Shown piece by piece: positions 9,901 through 17,572 of a stretch of DNA of 64,000 bases. Location of the stretch: the NCBI RefSeq assembly GCF_002844195.1, contig NZ_PEND01000003.1, forward strand, positions 186,001-250,000, written 5' to 3'. Within the stretch, counting starts at the first letter, position 1; each line of letters starts with the position of its first letter. A program made the translations under genes and the position numbers. The DNA is from Halegenticoccus soli. Its GTDB lineage: Archaea > Halobacteriota > Halobacteria > Halobacteriales > Haloferacaceae. Below the pieces are notes generated by a model. The model ran no database searches. It was not told where the DNA came from and saw only the letters and a list, made by a program, of their open reading frames with translations.

Positions 9901-10227
9901 ATCGCGCCGCTCATTATCGACGATCTAGACTGGGCCGAAGGAGAGATTGAGACGAAGAACGGGCGGCTGTTCTCTCGATGGGACCGTACGGACGACGGAA
10001 TCACGCTCGAAGTCGAAGTGCCGTGGAACTCGGTCGTCACGGTCCGAATCCCGATCGAGAGGAACGACATCACGGTAACCGAACTCGAAGGTGAAGTCTG
10101 GAACGACGGCGCCAAAGCGAGGCTTCCGGATGGGATACGACGCGTATTCGACGAAAACGAGGCGATCGTGCTGGAGGTCGAGTCGGGATCGTACCGATTT
10201 GACGTCGTGAATTATCCCACCCGGTGA
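6916..10227 (+). CDS. Alpha-L-rhamnosidase, GH78 family, with inserted discoidin-like domain
   Basis: A 1103-residue GH78 enzyme that releases terminal L-rhamnose. Order: Fn3-like N-terminal domain (about residues 12-118); a discoidin/F5-8C-like insertion (about 130-335: RVELYP, VSARYVRITA, then the closing GQRLVNGYYE segment); the GH78 beta-sandwich with GYGELYVNG and LGIWLGRGWF; the (alpha/alpha)6 catalytic barrel; and a C-terminal beta domain (from about 985). The barrel carries CPQRDERFGWTGD (about 673-685, general-acid Glu near 679) and ATTMWERWD with the likely base Glu near 948. There is no Sec or Tat signal, so it should act in the cytoplasm after import, presumably through the neighbouring symporter. 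Confidence 0.93.
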   Translation: MPPMSRRERSVDVDDLRVEYETNPINVEPTEPRFSWRANSSDRGAKQTAYRILVARSPDAAAEERGELWDTGKVYSSKTTNVTYDGTKLDSNADYYWTVRVWDENDRPSEWADVATFSTALAGDRAWEGGWIGYRPDGGDSNGYVSRWHPADTDAEEWIQVDLGGSQPIDRVELYPANPFNGPETPDGMEVSAVYAAGDPPGEFADAGGPSGFGFPVRYRIDVSDDPTFEDSRTVVDRTDTAQENPGTDTVAIDTDVSARYVRITATELYEFDPSDPPSDPFHQLKTEYVGEERRAWRTFSLAALAVRDANGDDLALGRPVEASSSTEEDGWGGQRLVNGYYESRTAPGSPLLRSEVTLGGEVKRAMAHVCTLGYGELYVNGKKISDDVLNPGWTKYDERALYSTYDVADALEEGENALGIWLGRGWFSRNARDWTGFGAPRAILQLEIEYEDGTTRSVSTDSSWRASQSPIVMNDIYDGETYDARLEQPGWAEPGFDDAEWDGATVVDSPGGDLVPQRTPPIRVTETLNPVEVHDHNDGPIIDFGQNLVGWVELTIDGASEGDEIRIRHAETLLEDGSLSLVDLRTADATDTYIAAGSECETYHPRFTYHGFRYAQVENYPGELAPEDVRARVVHTDVRSIGSFDCSNEDLSQVQRNARWGLRGNIHSVLTDCPQRDERFGWTGDNHIAARALMYNFDALLFYEKWLDDHADAQSEHGYIADTIPYGYGTVPEDPTWGITQVTIPWHLYRHYGDVGVLECHYEGMRRYVDYWHDQSDDGIVPDEYGNYGDWLAFENNDGRRGLPFDLFNTAFHYHTTHLFAKIATVLGNNADAELYATRAGQIAEAFNEAFFDADGGQYGPGTQASYAVPLFVGLVPDEREEAVAAGLAEKVHSDGNKLQTGFLGTRPLIHTLVNYGYEEIAYQVVSQPERPGWVYMVRQGATTMWERWDSDSRIGDGMNSFNHSPFNFVSEWLFEAIAGLRFDESADDTSGLRIAPLIIDDLDWAEGEIETKNGRLFSRWDRTDDGITLEVEVPWNSVVTVRIPIERNDITVTELEGEVWNDGAKARLPDGIRRVFDENEAIVLEVESGSYRFDVVNYPTR

Positions 10228-10253
10228 CCTCCTGAACTCAGCTCATAGCATCG

Positions 10254-10270
10254 GTTTTCATCGTCTTTTT
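10254..10270. terminator. T-rich terminator candidate between convergent genes
   Basis: TTTT (10254-10257) and TTTTT (10266-10270) follow the rhamnosidase stop by 27-43 bases. Haloarchaeal transcripts often end at such T-runs. No strong hairpin is seen. Confidence 0.35.
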
Positions 10271-10333
10271 CGACCGGCTACAGAGCTCGGCGTGTGAACG
10301 ACCAGTTCGCTCCGAATTCGAGCTCCGACGGAG

Positions 10334-11224
10334 TTACCTGACGTCGACAAGCCGTCGGAATGCTTTTTCAGTTATCCATTCCCGGTCGGCAGTCGAGAGG
10401 CCATCGACGTACTCAATCCACCGAAGACTCTCCTCGTAGGTAGCGATGTCACTGACGTTCGGATAATCGGAGCCCCAGATGACCCGTTCCTGTCCGAAGG
10501 TCTCGAGTAACCACCGGACGTGGTCGTGCATGTCCTCGTAGGGAAACGCCTCGTTCGACAGGTGTGGGATCTCCGAGACTTTGACGGTGACGTTTTCGTA
10601 CTCGGCGAGGTCAGCAAATCGACTGAACGATCCTTCCTCGGGAGACACGGTAGGATCGGCGTGAGCGAAGTGGTCGAACGCGTACGTCAGGTCAGGATAG
10701 GTTTCGACGAGTTCGACTGCTTGATCCAGTTGCTCTCGGTGTGCGAGAATCTGAACGAACGCATCCGTCTGCCGTGCCGCCTCCCAGAACTCCGTTTCGT
10801 TGATCGCGTCGCGAAGCCACGTTACGTCAGGGTCAAACGTTTCCCACATTCGATCATAGGGGCAAATCGCACCGAGGCGAAAGCCAATCACACCGTCGAC
10901 GGCCATCGATTGGCGGAGTTCGTCCGCAGCACCGTCGGCGAACTGGTCGAGCAGTACGACGCCGTAGAGGCGGTCGTGGCCGGCGGCGCGTTCAGTGTAC
11001 CAGTTGTCCGTCCACTCGCCGATCGGATAGCCGACGACGACGGCCTCGTCAACGCCGACTTCGTCCATGTCCTTGAGCAGTGCCTCGCTCCGGTAGACGG
11101 TGCTCACCGAAAAGCTATCGACGTACTCCTCAACTAATGGGCCGTTCGTCCACGGATGCTCCGGCGTCGGCGGTCCCCAGGCGTGAGTGTGTGTATCGAG
11201 CACCATGCGGCCGCACGTACTCAT
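10334..11224 (-). CDS. Amidohydrolase-2 / COG3618-type lactonase-like hydrolase
   Basis: A 296-residue TIM-barrel metal hydrolase. It begins with the DTHTHAW metal motif, has AFDHFAH in the middle (about residues 180-186) and ends with IWGSDYPN (Asp ligand, about 253). COG3618 members include lactonases for sugar lactones such as fuconolactone and rhamnonolactone. That fits this locus, where rhamnono-lactone would need opening to rhamnonate before the dehydratase. It is convergent with the rhamnosidase. The ATG at 11224 was used; MVLDTHTH at 11206 is an alternative start. The lactonase role is inferred from context; a decarboxylase is the main alternative. Confidence 0.75.
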   Translation of the reverse strand: MSTCGRMVLDTHTHAWGPPTPEHPWTNGPLVEEYVDSFSVSTVYRSEALLKDMDEVGVDEAVVVGYPIGEWTDNWYTERAAGHDRLYGVVLLDQFADGAADELRQSMAVDGVIGFRLGAICPYDRMWETFDPDVTWLRDAINETEFWEAARQTDAFVQILAHREQLDQAVELVETYPDLTYAFDHFAHADPTVSPEEGSFSRFADLAEYENVTVKVSEIPHLSNEAFPYEDMHDHVRWLLETFGQERVIWGSDYPNVSDIATYEESLRWIEYVDGLSTADREWITEKAFRRLVDVR

Positions 11225-12419
11225 AAAAGACTCCTAAGTCTTCCTTCTCTTTACTGGGCTGTAGACCGCGCCCGTCCGGAGCGTTACACAATCAACGCCA
11301 CTTAATGGTGAGCTCTTGACACGCAGAGTTATCGTTTAGTACTGTCGACCTCTGACGCGTTTTTGGCCTTGCGTACGCGGAGATCATCCGTTTACTTGTA
11401 CACCTTTTAAACCCCCACCGCTCCACCGATCGAGATTCGATATAGAATACAGACGATGGAGGGTTTCCTGTGCACTCCATTTCAGGTATTCCACGAACGG
11501 CTAATTGATCTTAAAATTCAGTCAAAAACTGATCAAACCGATCTCTCACTCGAAATGGGGTAGTCATAGAATTACGACCCGAACAGCAAGGATCGTCCTC
11601 GCTATTCTGCACACGCAACCCTGGGACCAACCGAGTGCCTACCGTCAGCAAAGTCTAAGATTCAAACGAGATTCTATTTAAGAAAACAACCTGAGGAGAA
11701 CAACGATCTGAACGGATTTAGGAGGCCTCTACAAATGTATCTGCACAATATCCCCGATTGCGAACTTTGGAAAAATCAGATTCGAATCAAAAAATACAGT
11801 TACGAAATAAATGACTATTCTCGTTTAGATCCTCTTTAGTACGCCCTATGAAAGCAGTAATTCCATGCTTATTTCGACAGTTCGCGTTTCCAGCCAGGAG
11901 CACGGAGAAGGCTCTGTTAGAACAACAAACGGCCTATTAAGCCACCTAAAGGAGTTTCACAGGAATTAGAGCAGACACGTCGACTGAGTACCTCTCGTTG
12001 GCGTTGAAGACTGGCGTCGTTTGATTACTTTTGTTGTCCAGCATCCCTAGAACTCACCGCAGTTGTTTTGAACTATCGCCACCTCACCGACGAGATGTCC
12101 TTGCTCGTGGTAGGCCTATCTAACGAAAGATAACTGCCTTCACGATTACGAACTATAGTAAATACAGGGAGTTATAGAATTGCAGGCGAGAAAACCTACG
12201 GCTTGAGTCGTGGGATGAATCGCCGTCTTTGTCGTGGAAACGCTTACGATACTTCCCGCCGTCTATTGTAGTATCGGACGAACACAACCAACAACAACCA
12301 AAAGAGCGGAAGGTAGACCCCTTCTGGCGCGTCCGAGTGCGACTCAAAGCAAGTAACTCCGAATCTGACGACGACGTGTTTTCGGTCCCGCCGGAACCGA
12401 AACGACGGGTTAGAACACG
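11225..12419. other. Gene-poor, AT-rich interval
   Basis: About 1.2 kb without a convincing gene. The stretch from about 11500 to 12190 is clearly richer in A/T than the flanks. Near its right end (12199-12215) is a half-copy of the CTTGAGTCGTGGG hairpin arm seen in the IS-type ends further right, so decayed mobile DNA probably starts here. Confidence 0.5.
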
Positions 12420-12593
12420 TTGAGGATAGGAGTACCGGTAGCGTGGCACTGCCAGCAGTCCACCAATACCCTCACGGGACTGCGCTCGGAGATTCCAACT
12501 CCGACTGCGGTGGTGGAGTGCAAACCTGCAAACACCCAACTCAGCAAGAACGGCTTGTGGGAAGCCCACGACTTCAGTTGTGGGAGGATGTCA
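12420..12593 (+). mobile_element. 3' remnant of an IS200/IS605-type (TnpB) element
   Basis: The end consists of a hairpin, CCCACGACTTCAGTTGTGGG (12565-12584), followed by AGGATGTCA (12585-12593). The same AGGATGTCA end occurs at 20420-20428 and 27803-27811. The upstream 150 bases read as an eroded C-terminal TnpB-like tail with no intact transposase. In active elements this end carries the guide RNA scaffold and right-end hairpin, so only a non-autonomous relic is left. Confidence 0.55.
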
Positions 12594-12594
12594 C

Positions 12595-13190
12595 TGCCGA
12601 GTGGTACGCAGACGCACTCGCCGAAAACGGTCTTTCACTCACGGCTACCCGGGAACAAGATCTCCTTGATGCGAATGAAACCCGCTTACGCTGACAGGGA
12701 CTCCGCGAGTTCGACGATGATGAGATTCTCTTTGAGATCCCGCTCTGACTTGCCAAAGTGAAAACCGCCTTCACAAAGGGTGCAACTCCCTACAAAGTTC
12801 ATCGGGCGACTTGAGAGAAAAACCAAGAAGGCGATTCTACTCGCCGACTCAGCACTTGCTCATCCATTATTGAAACGCATGCACCAAATTGAGACACTCG
12901 AAACAAGGCCCAATGAACTCTCTACAGATGCAGACGAATCGGATTTCCATTCATGGCTTAAAATTCGTCTTGCAAACCACCGACAGCAGTTTGAGGCTGA
13001 TCGAGCAACAACTAGCTCAACCGATGAGTGCCTTCCAAAATCTCAAATCGAACATTAGCGGAGAGTTGCGAGAACGCTTCGATGACGCCGTGCACAAGAC
13101 TCTCACTGTCGAACAACGGTATCACACATACTTCGACACGGGAACCCACAACTTTAGCGGCCACAGGGTTATCCCACTTCGGCTCCTCCG
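12595..13190 (+). pseudogene. Degenerate coding fragments of unknown origin
   Basis: Several short pieces in different frames look like decayed coding sequence. WYADALAENG (12600-12629) closely matches WYADALAENE encoded at 62680-62709, also at DNA level. Around 12850-13000 one frame (FHSWLKIRLANHRQQFEADR) appears to continue in the +1 frame (GELRERFDDAVHKTL, from about 13059), which indicates a frameshift. I do not recognise the parent genes. Confidence 0.4.
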
Positions 13191-13196
13191 TCCTAC

Positions 13197-13586
13197 ATGG
13201 CCGACACGAAAAAAAGCCGAGACAAGAAAGCTCACGATAAAGAGAATCGACAGCGAGAGCGGGAATTAGCGGAGGCGCGTGATCGTCTCAATGAAGCTGA
13301 GCCGCCACGCGACGATCACGATGAAGAAGACGAAACCCAACCCGAAGAGGGAAACTCCCCGGACCCTCCTCGTACGTGTCACCGTCGGGGCTGCGAAGAG
13401 CCTGCAACCTTTGTCGTCCTTGAACGGTATCAAGAGGAAACAGGACACGGTGCCGTCGAGGCAGAGGCCCTCCTCTGTCAGGAGCATACCGTCGAGGAGC
13501 ATCCTGTGAATCTTGACGGTGCTTATGCGGACTATGTATTCCGCATTAAGCCACTTCCGGAAGCAGAGAGCACCTTCAACACCTGA
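13197..13586 (+). CDS. Haloarchaeal hypothetical protein with Cys/His cluster
   Basis: 129 residues. The first 60 are highly charged and probably disordered or coiled (KKSRDKKAHDKENRQ, then Glu/Asp-rich). The second half carries CHRRGCEEP (about 62-70) and LLCQEH (about 92-97), a plausible zinc-binding CxxxxC...CxxH arrangement. It ends in an ordered FRIKPLPEAE tail. It sits between IS remnants with no operon partner. The composition is normal for a haloarchaeal protein, so I consider it a real gene. Function unknown. Confidence 0.65.
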   Translation: MADTKKSRDKKAHDKENRQRERELAEARDRLNEAEPPRDDHDEEDETQPEEGNSPDPPRTCHRRGCEEPATFVVLERYQEETGHGAVEAEALLCQEHTVEEHPVNLDGAYADYVFRIKPLPEAESTFNT

Positions 13587-13669
13587 TCTGGTTTTAACAG
13601 GTCACTGATCATTGCCGTCGCTCCCGGATGTTCTGTGCCCTCAGACGAGATTTGTGAAGCAGCGCCTTT

Positions 13670-13716
13670 AACTCCGGAATACTGGAGTTTACGAAGAAGA
13701 GTTCCTCGTCTTCTTC
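13670..13716. other. Two tandem stem-loops
   Basis: AACTCC-N8-GGAGTT (13670-13689) and GAAGAAGA-N8-TCTTCTTC (13693-13716) are perfect hairpins directly preceding the IS-type hairpin at 13731-13750. They could act as a terminator for the gene ending at 13586 or as part of an RNA associated with the element end. Confidence 0.45.
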
Positions 13717-13725
13717 TCTCTCGTA

Positions 13726-14035
13726 AGCTACCCACGACTTTAGTCGTGGGCTTTCCCCCGATGGGTTTCGGCCCACGCTTCATCCGCCGTCGAAGGCCCG
13801 GCTTCCTGCATCCGAGTTGGGCAGCGGGTCGGAGTGTGTGCTGCGACCTCGCTTACCGAACCCGCGTCGGAAGTTGTCCCGCCGATTTCATTCCCGGTGT
13901 TCTCGCGCTCTATCCCCACGCGGGGAACGGGACTCGCACCCGTTCGCGGTCACAGTCCCCGAGTTCGGGGCCGGCCTACTCTCGACCCGTACAGGCAACG
14001 ACTTGTGCGTCACCTGACTGTCATGGCAGACGTTC
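13726..14035 (-). mobile_element. 3' remnant of a TnpB-type element (minus strand)
   Basis: On the minus strand the fragment NSGTVTANG (13936-13986) resembles the SGTLNANG tail common at TnpB C-termini. It is followed downstream by the perfect hairpin CCCACGACTTTAGTCGTGGG (13731-13750), the usual right-end structure. No upstream RuvC-like core is present, so the transposase gene is lost. Confidence 0.55.
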
Positions 14036-14104
14036 ACATGATACCTAAACCTGTCGAAACTCGGCTAAACAACCGTGTATTGGCTGTTGAGTACCCTGTC
14101 GGCT

Positions 14105-14430
14105 TCCTCCCACGACTTGAGTCGTGGGGTTCGCCTCGAATGTCATCCGAATCGCCTTGTGCGTCGACGGCAGCTTCAATCCGATTTTTTCTCGATCAAT
14201 AGGTGCCGCTGTGAGATTCTGCTCGACGATCTCTGAACCTACTTCAGGGCCTCCGTCAGTCGAAGGCGTTCTCAAACGGAGTCGGACCAAAGACGAGACC
14301 CCGGAGAGGGAACTGGCGTGCTGGCGACACAACCTATCCATCTGAGGGGTGCTGACCCCAGCGGAAGAGACCTGGTTGAATCGGTGGCGAGTACGCTGGT
14401 CTCTCCCACTAACTCGGTGGGTGACCATCA
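14105..14430 (-). mobile_element. Second minus-strand TnpB-type 3' remnant
   Basis: A perfect hairpin CCCACGACTTGAGTCGTGGG lies at 14109-14128. Upstream on the minus strand an open frame up to 14428 continues into the hairpin with the tail NPTTQVVGG, paralleling KPTTKVVGS translated across the hairpin at 13731. It looks like another element end, inserted close to the first. Confidence 0.45.
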
Positions 14431-14778
14431 GTAAAAATCGTGATGGCCAACGCTCTCTTGTTGACTACTCTCGGACGGTATTCTGAGAGGCCGTTGTGAA
14501 GATGTGCGGGGGCCGGTTTGCTAATACAGTTATTCAACTAACCCATGAGCGGCTTCTACCGGCGTTTGGCTTGCCTTCTGAGTGGGATCCGTTGCAGGGT
14601 TTCGGCACTAGGTTGTGTACCCCTTGAATCAAGCCAAATTTTTGATGTGCGATACCCCCTTCTCCCGAGACGTGCTACCACGGAGGTCGTATAGGAGTTG
14701 AAACGTATCCCAGAACACGGCACATATCTTGGATGATCCTAATACTGATTCACAGTCACTCAGATGAATAAGCGAGAG
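14431..14778. other. Interval without recognised features
   Basis: About 350 bases between the IS remnants and the HalOD1 genes. I see no credible open frame or strong inverted repeat. Confidence 0.5.
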
Positions 14779-15108
14779 TCACCCGGGCGGCCGTTCATAC
14801 ACCTGAATCCAGCCATTACTCTCAACAGTGATCTCATAGCCGTAAAATGAAAACTGGACCGCCTGAGGGTCAGCACTCGTCGGATCGGTAAACAAGGACT
14901 CTTCGAGAGCCACCGCGTCAATCGAGTCGTACAAGAACGGCGGTCCCGTGATGGACAGTAGGTCGACCTCTTCTGCTTTGGCGACGGCTTTGAGGATGGC
15001 AGCCGTCAAATCGTACGTCTCATCCAGGTCATAGTGATACTGACTGACGAGGCTCTCCAGCCGTGTCAGCGAGTCAGTTGATGAATCGGTCTCACGTTCG
15101 TCTGGCAT
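14779..15108 (-). CDS. HalOD1 output-domain protein
   Basis: 109 residues matching the haloarchaeal HalOD1 output domain: an N-terminal helix region with TAAILKAVAKAEEVD, then a PPFLYDSIDAVALEESLF segment and the beta-rich end VQFSFYGYEITVESNGWIQVYE. This domain is also found at the end of haloarchaeal signalling proteins. As a free-standing protein its partner is unknown. It follows a longer HalOD1 protein (28-bp gap) on the same strand. Confidence 0.8.
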   Translation of the reverse strand: MPDERETDSSTDSLTRLESLVSQYHYDLDETYDLTAAILKAVAKAEEVDLLSITGPPFLYDSIDAVALEESLFTDPTSADPQAVQFSFYGYEITVESNGWIQVYERPPG

Positions 15109-15136
15109 GTTTCCAGTCTCCTTGGACGGACAGCCA

Positions 15137-15571
15137 CTAGGCGTCTCTCTCAGCCGCTCCTTCCGTGGAGCGATCGAAGACAGTTACCCAACCGTCGGCT
15201 TCAATGCGCACCTTGTATTGCTTGTACTGGAATTCGACGGTCGCTTCCCTGTTGGTTTCGGTCGTCTCAGATTGGCCGAAGAGCGTGCGTTCGATGGTTG
15301 TGACGTCCACTAGTTCGTACAATCGTGGGTGCTTAATGTCGGTCAATGAGACGTCCTCGGCCTCGGCGATCGCACTGATAATCACGGTGGTCAAGTCGCG
15401 AGGCCCGCCAGGATCGTAATGGGCCTGTGTCACGAAGGTCCAACCTCTATCAGAGACTTCCCCGGGCGTCGGAGCATCCACTCGCCTTTCGGCGGATGCG
15501 GGTTCGGTTCTGGGATGGTCAGGCTCATACGAGGGACTTGAATTGGCTGATTTCTCGTCCATCGGTGTCAC
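15137..15571 (-). CDS. HalOD1 output-domain protein with extended N-terminus
   Basis: 144 residues. The first 45 are polar and probably disordered. The rest is a HalOD1 domain (TTVIISAIAEAEDVS..., LYELVDVTTIERTLF, then the VEFQYKQYKVRIEADGWVTV strands). It is clearly related to the downstream 109-residue copy, so the pair arose by duplication. With the winged-helix protein upstream (23-bp gap) it probably forms a three-gene signalling unit. Confidence 0.8.
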   Translation of the reverse strand: MTPMDEKSANSSPSYEPDHPRTEPASAERRVDAPTPGEVSDRGWTFVTQAHYDPGGPRDLTTVIISAIAEAEDVSLTDIKHPRLYELVDVTTIERTLFGQSETTETNREATVEFQYKQYKVRIEADGWVTVFDRSTEGAAERDA

Positions 15572-15594
15572 TCCTAGCTTAAGGTTTCTTGTGG

Positions 15595-16056
15595 TTACCC
15601 CTGGTCGTAGTCTCTCCGTGCGTGTGATTCCTGAGCAGCGTCGAGACTCGCCCCTGCCCCCTCGAGGACGGCGAGCACCTGCACGGCGTTCTCGTCTGCG
15701 ACGAGTATCTCTTCAGTCTCGCCGTCCTCGACGTCGATGATATCCAATTTGACCAGCTTCGGGACGTGAGTGTGATACAGCGAAACGTACATCTCGTCGC
15801 GAGCGGTGTCAGTAACGTCCTCCTCGAGAATGTCTTGCTCCCAAGCGACGAGCTTCGTCGCCAACTTCCTGAGCGTCCAGCGCGAGCTCGAGAGGAGTGA
15901 ATAGATGATGTACCGCCGTCTCGGATGGGCGAGCGCCTCATAGACGAAATCCAGTTCGAGGATCTCTGCAGGAGGCGGGTGAGCGCTCCGGATGTAGTCA
16001 TCGACGCTTCGTTGCAGGTCCACCCCGTTTTCTGGCTGCTCCGAATCGTCAGTCAT
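15595..16056 (-). CDS. Winged-helix regulator, DUF7344-like
   Basis: 153 residues. A winged-helix region spans about residues 38-120: FVYEALAHPRRRYIIYSLL, TLRKLATKLVAWEQD and then HTHVPKLVKLDIID. The C-terminal stretch EEILVADENAVQVL is typical of haloarchaeal DUF7344-type proteins. It heads the cluster with the two HalOD1 proteins, so it may be the DNA-binding output of that module. Ligand and targets unknown. Confidence 0.75.
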   Translation of the reverse strand: MTDDSEQPENGVDLQRSVDDYIRSAHPPPAEILELDFVYEALAHPRRRYIIYSLLSSSRWTLRKLATKLVAWEQDILEEDVTDTARDEMYVSLYHTHVPKLVKLDIIDVEDGETEEILVADENAVQVLAVLEGAGASLDAAQESHARRDYDQG

Positions 16057-16428
16057 GCCTCATCGGTTGGTGCGACGCGGAGAAAAATTTGCCTCTACGT
16101 GTCAACGCGTTCCCAGGCATGCGGATTGTAAACTAACAGCGTATACTCGGTCGGTAGTGAACACCTTTCGCGTCGTGACGCACCCACCCAACTTGGAGAC
16201 CGCTTGAGGTTCAGCACGGCCAGAGAGTGGCTTCTCGTAGGGTCTGCTGCGTTAGTCGAGATACCGCGGATGAACCCATACAAGATCGTCTCCATAGGTC
16301 AATCCACGCGCGTGCGTCACTCACGCTTGGCTCTCCGGGTTCGTATACGCCATGTTTGTCTAACTCGACAGCGACGAGCGTTTCCGCGGCGGTTGACCAC
16401 ACTGAATAGCCCGGTATGGGACTTCGGA
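16057..16428. other. Intergenic interval
   Basis: About 370 bases between the regulator start and the end of the first membrane-protein gene. Short arginine-rich frames here lack haloarchaeal codon structure. No clear hairpin or repeat was seen. Confidence 0.4.
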
Positions 16429-17472
16429 CTATTCGTCGACGAGTCGGGCGGGTCCTGGGGCGAACTCTGTGATTTCCGCCTGTCTGGTTGTATCACACAA
16501 CGGCCGACATTCTGTCGAGAATTTCCCGACCGTTTGGCTAGTCGTTCCAACCAGATAGAGAGGAATGACGAAGGCTGCAATGTAAAGAATTGCGTACGAC
16601 ACCGATACTGAGATGATGATGTACCAGAATCCAATCGCCGGGCTCACGCTTGCCACTATCGGGTAGGTGGGGGCCACGACGAAGTTTACGAACAACGGTC
16701 GGCCTATTCGCCCTGCAGTCACGGAGAGCGTAATGGCTAATCCGAGAACGGCGTAGTCGCGGCTGAAGAATACGCCTGAATATTTCGTCAGCGGTAATAA
16801 GTCGCTCAGCCGTTCACGGCGGATATAGTAGAAAAATATCGCGCCCCACAGGTAGAACCCAGCGATGGAAGCAACGTAGTTACTAACTGGTACTCGTTCC
16901 GCAGCCGTCTGTCCGACGACGCCACTCCAAACGTCTCCGGTAAGGTCAACGACTGGGCCGAGCAGCGTTCCGGTCAGATAGTCTGTCGTGAAGTATAGTG
17001 CGAGCAGTATTACCACGACCTCGAAGCCAACGATAGTCCGATGGGGCCAAGTACCCTCCAGTATCGTGGCACGGCCGCCATTCAAGTAGTTACGGGCGAT
17101 TTCGACGGCCACCCCGATTGCGGGAGCGGATGCGATGGCAACTAGCGGCAAATAAACGTCCCAGATATCAACCTGCCCGCGAAGCGGAAGGTCCACTACC
17201 GAACCATACCTCCAGAGTACCATCACTATACCCATATTTATCAGCATTACGTACCCGAATGAGAGGAAAAGTAATTGCTGATGGTGTGTTGACGCGTGTT
17301 TCGCTCGAACGAGCATCGCGTAACCGTGCAGAAAGAGCACTATCGCATCACGGATAACGCCAGTCACTCCCTTTAGATTCCGAATCGATTTTTGTATAGA
17401 CTTTTTTCGATATACCGGTCTCGGCGGTGTGCGGGCCTGTATTGCCATGAATCTCATCGGCTGTAATGACAA
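16429..17472 (-). CDS. Multi-spanning membrane protein of unknown function, copy A
   Basis: 347 residues with a basic N-terminus (about 1-30) and about eight hydrophobic segments. It is a paralogue of the upstream gene at 17573-18607. The middle block from FYLWGAIFFYYIRRERLSDL through KYSGVFFSRDYAVLGLAITL is virtually identical in both, whereas the flanks differ strongly. A Cys-containing tail (about 325-336, CRPLCDTT) is also shared. I do not recognise the family. The conserved block must be functionally central or recently homogenised. Confidence 0.75.
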   Translation of the reverse strand: MSLQPMRFMAIQARTPPRPVYRKKSIQKSIRNLKGVTGVIRDAIVLFLHGYAMLVRAKHASTHHQQLLFLSFGYVMLINMGIVMVLWRYGSVVDLPLRGQVDIWDVYLPLVAIASAPAIGVAVEIARNYLNGGRATILEGTWPHRTIVGFEVVVILLALYFTTDYLTGTLLGPVVDLTGDVWSGVVGQTAAERVPVSNYVASIAGFYLWGAIFFYYIRRERLSDLLPLTKYSGVFFSRDYAVLGLAITLSVTAGRIGRPLFVNFVVAPTYPIVASVSPAIGFWYIIISVSVSYAILYIAAFVIPLYLVGTTSQTVGKFSTECRPLCDTTRQAEITEFAPGPARLVDE

Positions 17473-17572
17473 CCGCTAGTAGATAACGCACTACGAAATA
17501 ATAAATAAATTGACGTAAGGGGCAGACAGTCCACAAAGCGGTCTTACGGACTCGACCTCCCGAAAGGGTTCT

